Origin: Saprospiraceae bacterium
GTDB lineage: Bacteria > Bacteroidota > Bacteroidia > Chitinophagales > Saprospiraceae
Assembly: GCA_016713025.1 (NCBI GenBank)
Contig: JADJPZ010000004.1
Location: 3,038,001-3,102,000, forward strand
Reading direction: 5' to 3'
DNA length: 64,000 bases
The notes under the pieces are model-generated. The model ran no database searches. It saw nothing but the letters and a program-made list of their open reading frames with translations, and had not been told where the DNA came from. Made by a program: the position numbers and the translations under genes. Numbering within the stretch: position 1 is the stretch's first letter; the number at the start of each line of letters is the position of its first letter. Of this stretch, positions 27,939 to 36,790 are shown one piece after another.

Positions 27939-28040
27939 CAATGTCGTTTAGATAAGAAATTTTTCTTTGTTTTTACCCTATCTAAATCTTTCCCTTGCAA
28001 AGGAAAGACTTCATAAAGATGCATTTACTAAACGACATTG
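27939..28040. mobile_element. 102-bp MITE-like element, copy 1
   Basis: Perfect 13-bp terminal inverted repeats, CAATGTCGTTTAG at 27939 and CTAAACGACATTG ending at 28040. An inner palindrome CTTTCCCTTGCAAAGGAAAG lies in the middle. The flanks AATTTTAATA (27929-27938) and AATTTTCATA (28041-28050) agree in nine of ten bases, as expected for an old 10-bp target duplication. A second copy of the same length is at 56095-56196. There is no coding capacity, so movement would need a transposase in trans. Confidence 0.85.
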
Positions 28041-28146
28041 AATTTTCATATGTGTCTTTTGTTAAATCAAAGATATATTATGTGCTTAAATAAGATAAAC
28101 ATAGTTCAAGAGCTATTTTTATCTCAAGGATATCAATGTATTTCAA

Positions 28147-29163
28147 TCAATGATCATCACTGCACAAGCCCTGAATCACATGAAACGTATCATGCAATTT
28201 TGTTAAGTCAGCTATAATTTTATCGTCTTTTGCTTTCTTTTTGATGAGTTTATCCAGATTTGCAGCACCTGTAACAAGATCAGAGACGGCTTTCCTGATA
28301 GCAGCACTACTGAATGATGCAGGCGGATTGGATGATGCCAGCAATTGAGCTTTTGCCAACATTTCAGCGGATCTTTCCTTTATGGGTTTCAGGTTACCTT
28401 CTTCCATAGGATGAAATGTCTGACCCATGACCATGTGAAAATCCTTAAGCTCTTGCCATGTATCCTTTTCTATGACCTTAAGTAGTGGATCTTTGAGTGC
28501 TTTTTCATAATTGACACCAACAGCATTCCAATCCAGTACATTCCAAATGGCACCTAGATAGTCAGCTCTTTTGTTTTGGTATTTCAGGTAGTAAGCATGT
28601 TCCCATACATCTATACCCAAAATAGGAATTCCTCTTTCTTTGCCGGCAGCATCCATGATGGGATTGTCCTGATTAGCTGTCGAAGATACTGCTAGTGACT
28701 TATCAGGTTTTACGTATAACCACACCCATCCGGACCCAAATCTTGTCATAGCTCCACTATTCATCAGCTTTTTAAGGCTGTCTAATGAAGTGAAGGTTTT
28801 GTTGATCTCTACAGCCAACTGACCCTGAGGCACTTTGGATGGTTCGGGAGATAAAATTTCCCAAAATAAGCTATGATTGTAATGACCACCGCCATTGTTT
28901 CTTATAGTCGCACCTCTTCTTTCAGCTGCGATTAATAAATCTCCCAATGCCATTTTTTCTGCTTTGGTACCTGCCAATGCTTTTGTCAGATTATTAAGAT
29001 AAGCCTGATGATGTTTTGAATAATGGATTTCCATAGTCTGAGCATCAATGTAAGGCTCAAGTGCAGTATACGAATATTTGAGAGACGGCATGGCATGTAC
29101 CTGTGCCCAAACGGTTTGACCTGATAATAAGAAGGCCGCAATAAGTATAAAATATGTTTTCAT
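28147..29163 (-). CDS. Exported Fe/Mn superoxide dismutase with extra C-terminal helical domain
   Basis: 338 residues from the ATG at 29163, which gives a clean signal peptide (MKTYFILIAAFLLSGQTVWA). Residues about 25-230 are a full Fe/Mn superoxide dismutase with metal ligands in EIHYSKHHQAYLNNL, NNGGGHYNHSLFW and GIDVWEHAYYLKYQNKR. About 105 residues follow that normal SODs of ~200 residues lack. They are helical and contain DFHMVMGQTFHPMEEGNLKP and end LHDTFHVIQGLCSDDH, with several His/Met/Cys residues that could bind metal or haem. A periplasmic enzyme removing superoxide is likely. The role of the extension is unknown. Confidence 0.9.
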   Translation of the reverse strand: MKTYFILIAAFLLSGQTVWAQVHAMPSLKYSYTALEPYIDAQTMEIHYSKHHQAYLNNLTKALAGTKAEKMALGDLLIAAERRGATIRNNGGGHYNHSLFWEILSPEPSKVPQGQLAVEINKTFTSLDSLKKLMNSGAMTRFGSGWVWLYVKPDKSLAVSSTANQDNPIMDAAGKERGIPILGIDVWEHAYYLKYQNKRADYLGAIWNVLDWNAVGVNYEKALKDPLLKVIEKDTWQELKDFHMVMGQTFHPMEEGNLKPIKERSAEMLAKAQLLASSNPPASFSSAAIRKAVSDLVTGAANLDKLIKKKAKDDKIIADLTKLHDTFHVIQGLCSDDH

Positions 29164-29416
29164 AAAGTATAAATGTTTTATTTTAATTAACAACAGATTG
29201 GGCTTTAGGTTTTATTTTTAAAGAGGGAGTTTTCACTTGTTGTATAATAAATTGACCAAAAAAAATGTTCATGTTCATCATTACGCCTGTATGCCAATGT
29301 ATTTATAGAGGTCAGAAAATATTTTGCGAAAAATTCGAATTATAATGTATTGTAAATTAAATAATTATGATTAATAATTTTTCACAATCAATTTTCTGCT
29401 TGACCAATCAAGATCA

Positions 29417-31822
29417 TCAGAAAGGGTAGTTTACGCCCACCTGAACATTTCCCAGCCCTTGTTGTCTTATCTCTTTGAATGAATACCATTGAGACTTTTT
29501 ATAATCATCTTCAAACGGACTGCGAAGCTTATATCCAAAATCAAACCTTAAAATAAAAAAGTCAAAATTTAATCTCATCCCATAACCGGCTCCTATTGCT
29601 ATCTGCTTGTAGAATGAGGTGCTGATAGAAGCATTCGGTCTTGTAACATCATCTTTGAGCACCCACACATTACCGGCATCCACAAATAAAGCACCATCCA
29701 TCACAAGAAAAATTTTAAATCTATACTCCGCATTCATTTCAAGCCTGATATCTCCCTGATTGACAAAAATACCAGGTGTATCTTTTACTTTTGTCTGCGG
29801 ATCACGATAACCACCAGGCCCGGGTTCTTTTATATTCCATGCCCGAAGACTATTGGGTCCCCCTACCCCAAATTGTCTTATAAAAGGTGCCGCCAGATTG
29901 TCACCAAATGGGATGATAATACCGGCATTGAGTCTTGCCGCAAAGGATGAAGTTCTGCTATACTCTTTGTTGTAACGTCCATCAAACTCAAACCTCACAT
30001 ATTTGGCAAAAGAGATTTGATTTGCAAGTTCCCATATGTGTTTTGAACCTGAGATAGTATTGTAAAGTTTATTGGCAAGATATACCTCACTTCCCGAAAG
30101 TTCCAGATTATTGATGATCAAAAATGACCTTCCTTTTTTGTCTTTGGGTCGGTTGTAAACATATGAAAAGTCTCTGAATAAAAATCCGGTGCGCAAGATA
30201 TCTTTGAAAGACAATAAAATCAAAGGGTTAAGTTCAAAACTGGCAGTATCCTTGATTTCATATTGGTCGAGATTGAAACCAAGTGGCCTGAAAACATATC
30301 TGTTATTACGTGCTGATGTGTAGTCAAATCCAAATGAAGCATTGAGAGATTGCAGAGAATACAGATTTATGATGTTGACATTACTGAATCCAAGATCAAT
30401 ATTGGTGACTGCATCTTCTCTGAAATCATTGTAAAATCTATCTTTGATCAAACCTAATCTATTGACTAGTTTTCCAAGCCCGACAAAATCCTGAAATGAA
30501 GGAATCACAAGATTATTCTGGAAGGAAAAATTGGTTGTTCTTCTGGTGATGCCGGTTTCCTTGGAAAATCCAAATTCCCATCCGGTTTCAGCTCGCATGG
30601 TATATCGTTCCGAACCACCAAGAAGATTTCTATTGACAAATTGGGAAGAAAGCCCAAAACCTATCAGTTCTGCAGGACCCAAAGTACTGTAGTAAGCATT
30701 GAATCCTCCATCAAATACCCATTTCTTTTGGTGAGGTGACAGTAGAATATCAAAGTTCATCATGGAGTCCTTTTCACTATCAGGATAGGCATTGAAAGTT
30801 ACAAACCTGTATGTACCGATACCATTGAGTTTTCTGAAGGTCTTTTGCCTGTCAGTTCTGTTTAAATATTCGTTTTGTTTCAAGAATATCATATTGGAAA
30901 GGACTGATGGCTTTACAAGAAAATCATCAGACTGTCTGTAATAGGATTTATCTGTATAATTTTCATGATATATGCTATCTGTCTGATCCTGAATATAATC
31001 TGTAAATACTCTTACATTACCAGTGACATACCTTTTGTGTTCCTTGGCTGGTAAGGGTGTTCGAATCAAAAGTGTCAGGTCTATCGTTTTATTAATTTTG
31101 CTACTGTCTCCATTCAATTCGATATAATTTCCGGCAAATCCTGCATAACCGTTATTTTGAAGCTCAACAACAAGCCGCTTTTTTTCTTCCTCAATGACCA
31201 AAAAATCAATATAATCATTCTTCCTGATGAGTGATTCATCATTGACAGATTGTACAAAACGGAGCAATGCTTTATCTTCCGACTCATAAGTAATACTATT
31301 GATCCGGTATCTGTCCCCGGTAGAAACAATATAAGTAACTTCAGTATCAAATCGTGTTGCTGACCCTTTACCGGAAGTCCATCCTACTATTTTTTCTATT
31401 GTGATAAAATCTACTCTGGCTTCATAATATCCTTTCCTGAACCTAAGATAGTTTTCGATATTGACCGCAATGGTTTTGTGCTTTTCTTCATTATACAATA
31501 CCGGAGGGGCGCCCAATTTGCTAAAAGCTTTATTATACCAGGTAGAATCCTTTCCGTTCCTGATGTTGGACAGGTACAACCACTCTTCAGGAATCAGAAA
31601 AAGTAATTTCCCATTAGGTTTGTAATCAATGAGTTGTAAAATCTCGTTGGTCAGGGAACTCTTGTCCATGACATTTTTTTCATTTTTATAAACTATCTTT
31701 GTACCTTTAAGCAAGCTTTCATCTGCATGGAGATATCTTGCCGTATTGCATGAAGAATAAAAAATGGATAAAAAAACGATTAACCCCAAAAAAGAAAAAT
31801 CAATATTTTGCTTGACAAACAT
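29417..31822 (-). CDS. TamL-type Omp85 outer-membrane lipoprotein
   Basis: About 801 residues from the ATG at 31822, giving a lipoprotein-type leader (MFVKQNIDFSFLGLIVFLSI followed by FYSSC). A longer frame to 31990 would run across the divergent neighbour. The N-terminal ~400 residues are POTRA-like modules (VYKNEKNVMDKSSLTNEI, VELQNNGYAGFAGNYIELNG). The C-terminal ~380 residues are a 16-strand Omp85 barrel with the lid-lock type motif QFGVGGPNSLRAWNIKEPGP and GDIRLEMNAEYRFKI. In Bacteroidota such proteins partner TamB in outer-membrane assembly. No tamB is adjacent here. Confidence 0.88.
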   Translation of the reverse strand: MFVKQNIDFSFLGLIVFLSIFYSSCNTARYLHADESLLKGTKIVYKNEKNVMDKSSLTNEILQLIDYKPNGKLLFLIPEEWLYLSNIRNGKDSTWYNKAFSKLGAPPVLYNEEKHKTIAVNIENYLRFRKGYYEARVDFITIEKIVGWTSGKGSATRFDTEVTYIVSTGDRYRINSITYESEDKALLRFVQSVNDESLIRKNDYIDFLVIEEEKKRLVVELQNNGYAGFAGNYIELNGDSSKINKTIDLTLLIRTPLPAKEHKRYVTGNVRVFTDYIQDQTDSIYHENYTDKSYYRQSDDFLVKPSVLSNMIFLKQNEYLNRTDRQKTFRKLNGIGTYRFVTFNAYPDSEKDSMMNFDILLSPHQKKWVFDGGFNAYYSTLGPAELIGFGLSSQFVNRNLLGGSERYTMRAETGWEFGFSKETGITRRTTNFSFQNNLVIPSFQDFVGLGKLVNRLGLIKDRFYNDFREDAVTNIDLGFSNVNIINLYSLQSLNASFGFDYTSARNNRYVFRPLGFNLDQYEIKDTASFELNPLILLSFKDILRTGFLFRDFSYVYNRPKDKKGRSFLIINNLELSGSEVYLANKLYNTISGSKHIWELANQISFAKYVRFEFDGRYNKEYSRTSSFAARLNAGIIIPFGDNLAAPFIRQFGVGGPNSLRAWNIKEPGPGGYRDPQTKVKDTPGIFVNQGDIRLEMNAEYRFKIFLVMDGALFVDAGNVWVLKDDVTRPNASISTSFYKQIAIGAGYGMRLNFDFFILRFDFGYKLRSPFEDDYKKSQWYSFKEIRQQGLGNVQVGVNYPF

Positions 31823-31850
31823 ACTTTTTCGTAGTAAGGCTCTGTAAACT

Positions 31851-32612
31851 TTGTTATCCGTGATCAGTAAAGCCCGCATAAAGGATATTAAATCTTTAAA
31901 CCAGCCTAAATTCAGGCAAATGTACAATATTTTCATCGCTGAAGGTGGCAAAGTGTGTACAGAATTATTGAAAACTCCCAAATATCGCATAGATTCCGTT
32001 TTTATCGTTCAGGATACATTACACAAATACGAAATATTATTGGGAGGACTGATGGACAAAACTGAAATCATTTCATCTCGGGAAATGGAACAAATCTCTG
32101 CCTTAAAAACTACATCAGATATACTTTTGTTACTGGAAATCAAGGAAGACGACGATAATGTTTTGTTAAAAAAAGGCACATCAGCTATCTTTCTTGATGG
32201 TGTACAAGATCCAGGCAATGTGGGTACCATCATTCGCATCGCAGATTGGTATGGTATCGATGCTGTAATTAGAAACAGTCAATGTGCTGATTTCTTTAAT
32301 CCCAAAGTAGTACAAGCCACCATGGGCAGTATGGCCAATGTCAACCTTTTTACCACAGACTACAGCAAAATCCTAAGTTGCGGGAAGACCATTTATGGCA
32401 CTTTTATGGGTGGAGCTGATATCAATTCAGTAAGCATAAAAAGCGATGCTGTGCTGATCATGGGAAGCGAAGGCAGAGGTATATCTGCAGAACTGGAAAA
32501 ATCCATCCAAAACAAAATTTCCATCAAAGGCAGCCGCTCAAAAATAGCTGAATCACTCAATGTTTCAGTAGCGGCTGGTATCATTTGTGAGAAGTGGAAA
32601 GGTGGATTTTAG
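31851..32612 (+). CDS. TrmH/SpoU-family RNA methyltransferase
   Basis: A 253-residue SPOUT methyltransferase that 2'-O-methylates rRNA or tRNA using S-adenosylmethionine. An N-terminal substrate-binding domain (SLNQPKFRQMYNIFIAEGGK) precedes the knotted fold with motif 1 FLDGVQDPGNVGTIIRIADW, motif 2 LIMGSEGRGIS and motif 3 IKGSRSKIAESLNVSVAAG. No ATG fits the start. TTG at 31851 or GTG at 31860 are the candidates. The gene diverges from the TamL-like gene with only ~28 bp between starts, so the two promoters must overlap each other's coding ends. The exact RNA target is not known. Confidence 0.9.
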   Translation: MLSVISKARIKDIKSLNQPKFRQMYNIFIAEGGKVCTELLKTPKYRIDSVFIVQDTLHKYEILLGGLMDKTEIISSREMEQISALKTTSDILLLLEIKEDDDNVLLKKGTSAIFLDGVQDPGNVGTIIRIADWYGIDAVIRNSQCADFFNPKVVQATMGSMANVNLFTTDYSKILSCGKTIYGTFMGGADINSVSIKSDAVLIMGSEGRGISAELEKSIQNKISIKGSRSKIAESLNVSVAAGIICEKWKGGF

Positions 32613-32809
32613 CTACGATTTATTAGTCTTTGGTCATTGGTGGTTGAGCGCAATAGAAGGGAGTCGAAACCACATTGGATTTTAATCAATGCACTGCTAC
32701 CCCTGGCTCCTTGAACTCCTTGAAGGGGAATCCTCTGCTCTAATCTTCAAGTTTTGGTCTTTGGTAGTTAGTCGTTCAAATCATTCCTTGTCGAATCGCT
32801 CGTCGTTCG

Positions 32810-33619
32810 TCATATATCCCTCCTCATAAAACTCCTGTAAGCGACAAATACAAAGATACCGCTGTAGAGGATGGCCATACCAATGGCGTGCGTATATGGA
32901 AGAAGGATATTGAAGTCCCACTCTTTATTGACAAAATAATCAGGTACTTTAAACAACGGGAAAGGCATCAGATCTTCGATACTGTTGATAGGCCAGTAGT
33001 TGCGGCTGGAATTTTTAAAGTAATATACATGTACCAGCATAAATATGGGTTCCAGCATCATCACGTACAAAAAATAAAACAACAACGTCAAGGTACCCTT
33101 TCTGATCAGAAATCCCAGCATCATAGCGAAACTCATATATCCCATGCACAACAGGAAATATCTTATGATGGCAAAATTATTGTCCATGATGAGTTCCAGA
33201 TCAAAACCATCTGTATGTATCATACCTATGATGATACTGGATATGGTATATAATACTGTAGCTATGAGAGCGAGCGACAAGATGGTCAAAAACTTGGAAT
33301 AAAAGAACTCTTTTCGGGTCATACCGATGATGATGTTTTGTCGCATTGTTCTGTTACTGACTTCAGATGTTACAATATAAATAGCCAGGAAACCGAGACA
33401 AAATGGCACTAACCAATTGCCGATGTAGCCCTGATAATCCCAAACAGTAGGAAATTCATAAAACATTTTTGAACTGGGCATAGGTGGTGGCATGTCCTTA
33501 AATACATCTTTTCCGGCAAGTATCACCAATGGTGCAATCAATATATATATCAGAGCCAAAACCCGAAACACGGCATTGCCATTAAATTTTTTCCATTCGA
33601 GGATGAGAAGGTCTTTCAT
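32810..33619 (-). CDS. ABC-2 type transporter permease
   Basis: About 269 residues from the ATG at 33619 (MKDLLILEWKKFNGNAVFRV). An upstream ATG at 33640 is possible but less typical. Six hydrophobic segments are visible, beginning VLALIYILIAPLVILAG and WLVPFCLGFLAIYIVTSEV, with SNRTMRQNIIIGMTRKEFF, a cytoplasmic coupling-type segment common in ABC-2 permeases of bacteriocin or antibiotic export type. No ATPase gene is adjacent, although an ATPase usually precedes such permeases. The 197-bp gap to the methyltransferase gene holds a degraded piece loosely like the dispersed repeat. The substrate is unknown. Confidence 0.85.
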   Translation of the reverse strand: MKDLLILEWKKFNGNAVFRVLALIYILIAPLVILAGKDVFKDMPPPMPSSKMFYEFPTVWDYQGYIGNWLVPFCLGFLAIYIVTSEVSNRTMRQNIIIGMTRKEFFYSKFLTILSLALIATVLYTISSIIIGMIHTDGFDLELIMDNNFAIIRYFLLCMGYMSFAMMLGFLIRKGTLTLLFYFLYVMMLEPIFMLVHVYYFKNSSRNYWPINSIEDLMPFPLFKVPDYFVNKEWDFNILLPYTHAIGMAILYSGIFVFVAYRSFMRRDI

Positions 33620-33896
33620 TTTTGAGCTATTGAATTGCAAAGCTAATCATTATTGAAAACCTCGTATCACGTTCGTTTCATAATTCGGACTAACTTCGAA
33701 TAATAATCGGCAGAATAACTATCCTGAATTCTGGAAGTTAATATGTAAACTTTCATATATTGGTTATTGTGCAAAATGATATAATTAGGGTAATGAAGTC
33801 GCAGATTTTATAAATACTTGTGGAGATACCAATAATTGGTGTTCATATTTTTGTATCTGAATAAAATGGTTTTTTAAAAATAATATCGCGAGCAAT

Positions 33897-34949
33897 TCAA
33901 AAATGCTGAGTATTTATATTTTTATAAATGATTATACCATTAGGGTCTAAAATAAAGTTATGAGGGAAATACTTTATGCCTAATTCTTTAGATCTTATAC
34001 CATTTACATCTAAGTATTGTTGCCAAGGCAGCTGGTGTTTTATAATTGTTTCTTTCCAATGATTGATGAATTTAGCTGGATCTGTGGAGACAGAAATTAT
34101 ATCAAAATTTCTGCTTTGGTATTTTTGAAATAATTTTTTGATATATGGGAAATCCTGAATGCAGTACACACAACCATGATGCCAAAATTCTAAATATATG
34201 TATTTATCTTTTGTGATTGACTTCAGGTCAGATTTATTATTTAATGTATCAATCAAGTTTATAGCAGGAAAAATATTACCATTTTCAACAGACTTATGCA
34301 ATTTAATTTTTTTGGACACAGCATGGCCTAAATAACTTTCTTTTAAAGCATCATTGAAATTATTAAACGTTTTTTCATACAAATCTTTGTAACCATATAT
34401 AGATAAATACAATTCCATTAATGCCATTTTTGAATCAGGATTCAATACTGAATAATAATATAATAAGGAATCATTATTTCGACCGGGATTCTTTACTTTC
34501 AAAGAGTTATTAAAGTTTGTATATTTTTGGAAATTTTCATTAAAACTTGCGCCATCTGATATTACATCAATTATATCACCTGTGATTTTGATGCTGACAT
34601 TTTGGAGCCCTGAATCAATATAAAAGGGATTTGAAATTAACAAATTATTGTCCATTTCAACAAAAAGCCTTACTAAACAGGGATTCTTTATTTTACCTTT
34701 AAATGAAAATACATCAGTTTCAATCTGAGACGTATTGTTCTCGAAATCGACAAATGTATCTATGTCTGATGAATGGATTGATATTATGGTAAAAGGGAAA
34801 TTTTTTACTATTCCTTTGATCATGAATGAATCAGTAAACCCAAAACATTGAATTGTAAAAATAAGTGCAAAAAACGTGAATAACTTCAGAATTATTTTCT
34901 TTATGTATGATTTAGATAATGTAAGGCTGATTATAAAATCCTTGATCAA
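33897..34949 (-). CDS. TlpA-like thioredoxin-fold protein with N-terminal DUF4369-like domain
   Basis: A 350-residue exported protein. The N-terminal hydrophobic segment (IILKLFTFFALIFTIQCFGF) is a signal peptide or lipid anchor. The next ~120 residues (MIKGIVKNFPFTIISIHSSD region) resemble the DUF4369 beta domain that often precedes thioredoxins in this phylum. The C-terminal ~140 residues are a thioredoxin fold with the redox site WHHGCVYCIQDFP, a CxxC pair, and the cis-Pro region KYFPHNFILDPNG. It probably reduces periplasmic disulfides. It stands alone between the ABC permease and xseB. The AT-richness is above its neighbours. Confidence 0.85.
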   Translation of the reverse strand: MIKDFIISLTLSKSYIKKIILKLFTFFALIFTIQCFGFTDSFMIKGIVKNFPFTIISIHSSDIDTFVDFENNTSQIETDVFSFKGKIKNPCLVRLFVEMDNNLLISNPFYIDSGLQNVSIKITGDIIDVISDGASFNENFQKYTNFNNSLKVKNPGRNNDSLLYYYSVLNPDSKMALMELYLSIYGYKDLYEKTFNNFNDALKESYLGHAVSKKIKLHKSVENGNIFPAINLIDTLNNKSDLKSITKDKYIYLEFWHHGCVYCIQDFPYIKKLFQKYQSRNFDIISVSTDPAKFINHWKETIIKHQLPWQQYLDVNGIRSKELGIKYFPHNFILDPNGIIIYKNINTQHF

Positions 34950-35150
34950 CTAGTTTGGTTTCCACCAGTGTTAAAATATAATTTGATACAAATATATATT
35001 CTTTTTCTGATACAAATCAGATTTTGTTTTCAGTAATCTCTAGGTTGAGAACAATCTGAACTGCTCCAAAACCCTTCACCTGACATTACATAACATAGAT
35101 TAAATGGACTTAAAATGCCTCACTATAGGCTTTTTGTAGTTTGTTGAAAT

Positions 35151-35184
35151 AAAAAACCCCTGCGATCAATAGATATCACAGAGG
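35151..35184 (-). terminator. Terminator of the xseAB unit
   Basis: On the minus strand CCTCTGTGAT (35184-35175) pairs imperfectly with ATCGCAGGGG (35166-35157) and is followed by TTTTTT. It lies about 94 bp beyond the xseB stop. The 328-bp gap 34950-35277 shows no other feature. Confidence 0.55.
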
Positions 35185-35277
35185 CTGACATGTTTTCGGA
35201 ATGAGATATTAAATATATTTCAAATATGATGCCAATTGTACAACACCATCAAACTATTTTATAAAATATTGCCATTT

Positions 35278-35472
35278 TTATTGTTCTGAAGGGTTGACCT
35301 TCTCGATATCCTCTTCAATAGTCCGCAGTTTTGCCTTACAAAATTCTGTTAGCTCAGCAGCTCTTTTCAGCATATCACTCAATTGATCAAGTCCTGTATC
35401 TTCTGATTGCAAGTCATTAAGGATTTTGCTCAATTCTGCAAAAGCAGCATCATATGTCAATTTTTTACTCAT
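35278..35472 (-). CDS. xseB: Exodeoxyribonuclease VII small subunit
   Basis: A 64-residue helical hairpin protein that coats the large subunit of exonuclease VII. Family features are LTYDAAFAELSKILNDLQS and LDQLSDMLKRAAELTEFCKA with the C-terminal LRTIEEDIEKV. Length is usual for XseB. Its start overlaps the end of xseA by 4 bp, so the two subunits are translationally coupled. Confidence 0.95.
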   Translation of the reverse strand: MSKKLTYDAAFAELSKILNDLQSEDTGLDQLSDMLKRAAELTEFCKAKLRTIEEDIEKVNPSEQ

Positions 35473-36698
35473 TTTTTTGATATTTTAATAGTGGCATCTG
35501 CAAATTGTATTTCTACTGCATCTTTTACTTCAAACTGATTGGCCCTTGTTAGAATTTTATTGTTTTGCTTGATGATGGCGTATCCGCGACGTAGCACCAC
35601 TGCAGGATCAGACATACTGATTTGCTGGCCTGCTAGTTGGAGCTGCTGAAGATGAAATTTTACTTTATTTTTGGCTGCCAGCATGATTTGTTGGTAAGTG
35701 ACATCGATATTGGAGTGATGTTTTCTGAGTATATCTGCCGGAAGAAACTTTACCAATTGCACCATTGATGCCAGGGTTACTTCCTGATTTTTTATCATTT
35801 GTCTGGCTATCTGAATGATCCACCTGCTGGCTTCGATGACAGATGACTCAAAGTCAAGGTTATGTTCGATGAGGTAGTCTGCCACCGCTGTAGGAGTCTT
35901 TAATGATTGATATGCAGCGGCATCTGCGACTGTACTGTCTATATCATGGCCAATACCCGTAATCACAGGTACTCTTGCTCTTGCGATCGCAGTCCCGATA
36001 TTGTAATTGTCAAACCACGCGAGATCAGGCTTGGAACCACCACCTCTTATGATCAGAATACAATCGTACGGAGTGACTTTCTCACGAATCGACTTCATCG
36101 CCTGGCATACATCTCTTTCAGTATTGAGACCTTGCAGTGCCGTTTCGAATAAATGAATTTCATACTTATAACCATAACTATTACCCTGTAAATGATTGAT
36201 AAAGTCGATATATCCTGCAGCATTGGGCGATGAGATGACAGCAATTGTCTGAATCACCCGGGGTAAATCCGTAAGTTTGTTAAGATGCAATAATCCTTCA
36301 TCGCTGAGTTGCTGGAGGATCTTCTGCCTTTTCATCTCCATCTGACCGATGGTATATGCCGGATCTATATCTTCAATGATCAGCTTCATACCATACTTTT
36401 CGCTGAACTCCACCTGCACTTTTAATGAGACATTGGTCCCTTGTGCGAGTAAGGATGGCAACAAGGTGCCAAGCTTATTTTTCAGAAATAGGTAGGATTT
36501 ATACCAGATATTGGCAGAAATCTGAGCTTTTATTTCATCTGATCCTTCGTCATGATGTACGAGATCGAGATATACATTACCTCTTACTTCCTTTATTTGA
36601 GCTATTTCGCAGTGTACCCAGATGGGTTCAGGAAAATTAAGTGCAATCACCCTCCTGATATATTCGTTGAGTTCGTATAACGAGTATGATGAAGGCAT
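35469..36698 (-). CDS. xseA: Exodeoxyribonuclease VII large subunit
   Basis: A 409-residue catalytic subunit that degrades single-stranded DNA from both ends. An N-terminal OB fold (FPEPIWVHCEIAQIKEVRGN, YLDLVHHDE) precedes the catalytic domain (VISSPNAAGYIDFINHL, IIRGGGSKPDLAWFDNYNIG, PVITGIGHDIDSTVADAAAY, KTPTAVADYLI). A long coiled coil for XseB binding follows, and the end LRRGYAIIKQNNKI belongs to the C-terminal segment. Coupled to xseB. It was probably transcribed with xseB alone, since the next gene upstream is sucC across ~90 bp. Confidence 0.95.
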   Translation of the reverse strand: MPSSYSLYELNEYIRRVIALNFPEPIWVHCEIAQIKEVRGNVYLDLVHHDEGSDEIKAQISANIWYKSYLFLKNKLGTLLPSLLAQGTNVSLKVQVEFSEKYGMKLIIEDIDPAYTIGQMEMKRQKILQQLSDEGLLHLNKLTDLPRVIQTIAVISSPNAAGYIDFINHLQGNSYGYKYEIHLFETALQGLNTERDVCQAMKSIREKVTPYDCILIIRGGGSKPDLAWFDNYNIGTAIARARVPVITGIGHDIDSTVADAAAYQSLKTPTAVADYLIEHNLDFESSVIEASRWIIQIARQMIKNQEVTLASMVQLVKFLPADILRKHHSNIDVTYQQIMLAAKNKVKFHLQQLQLAGQQISMSDPAVVLRRGYAIIKQNNKILTRANQFEVKDAVEIQFADATIKISKK

Positions 36699-36790
36699 AG
36701 GTTGGGTTGTATAAATTATTCAAATTACTCCAATGTAAATCAAGTCATCTTCGGATGACAGAAATAGCGTCAAACTGTTGATTCCGGTTT

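Noticed and set aside
32640..32760. Another copy of the dispersed repeat
   Set aside because: Only scattered similarity (CCCCTGG...AAGGGGAAT) without the hairpin modules; too weak to call.
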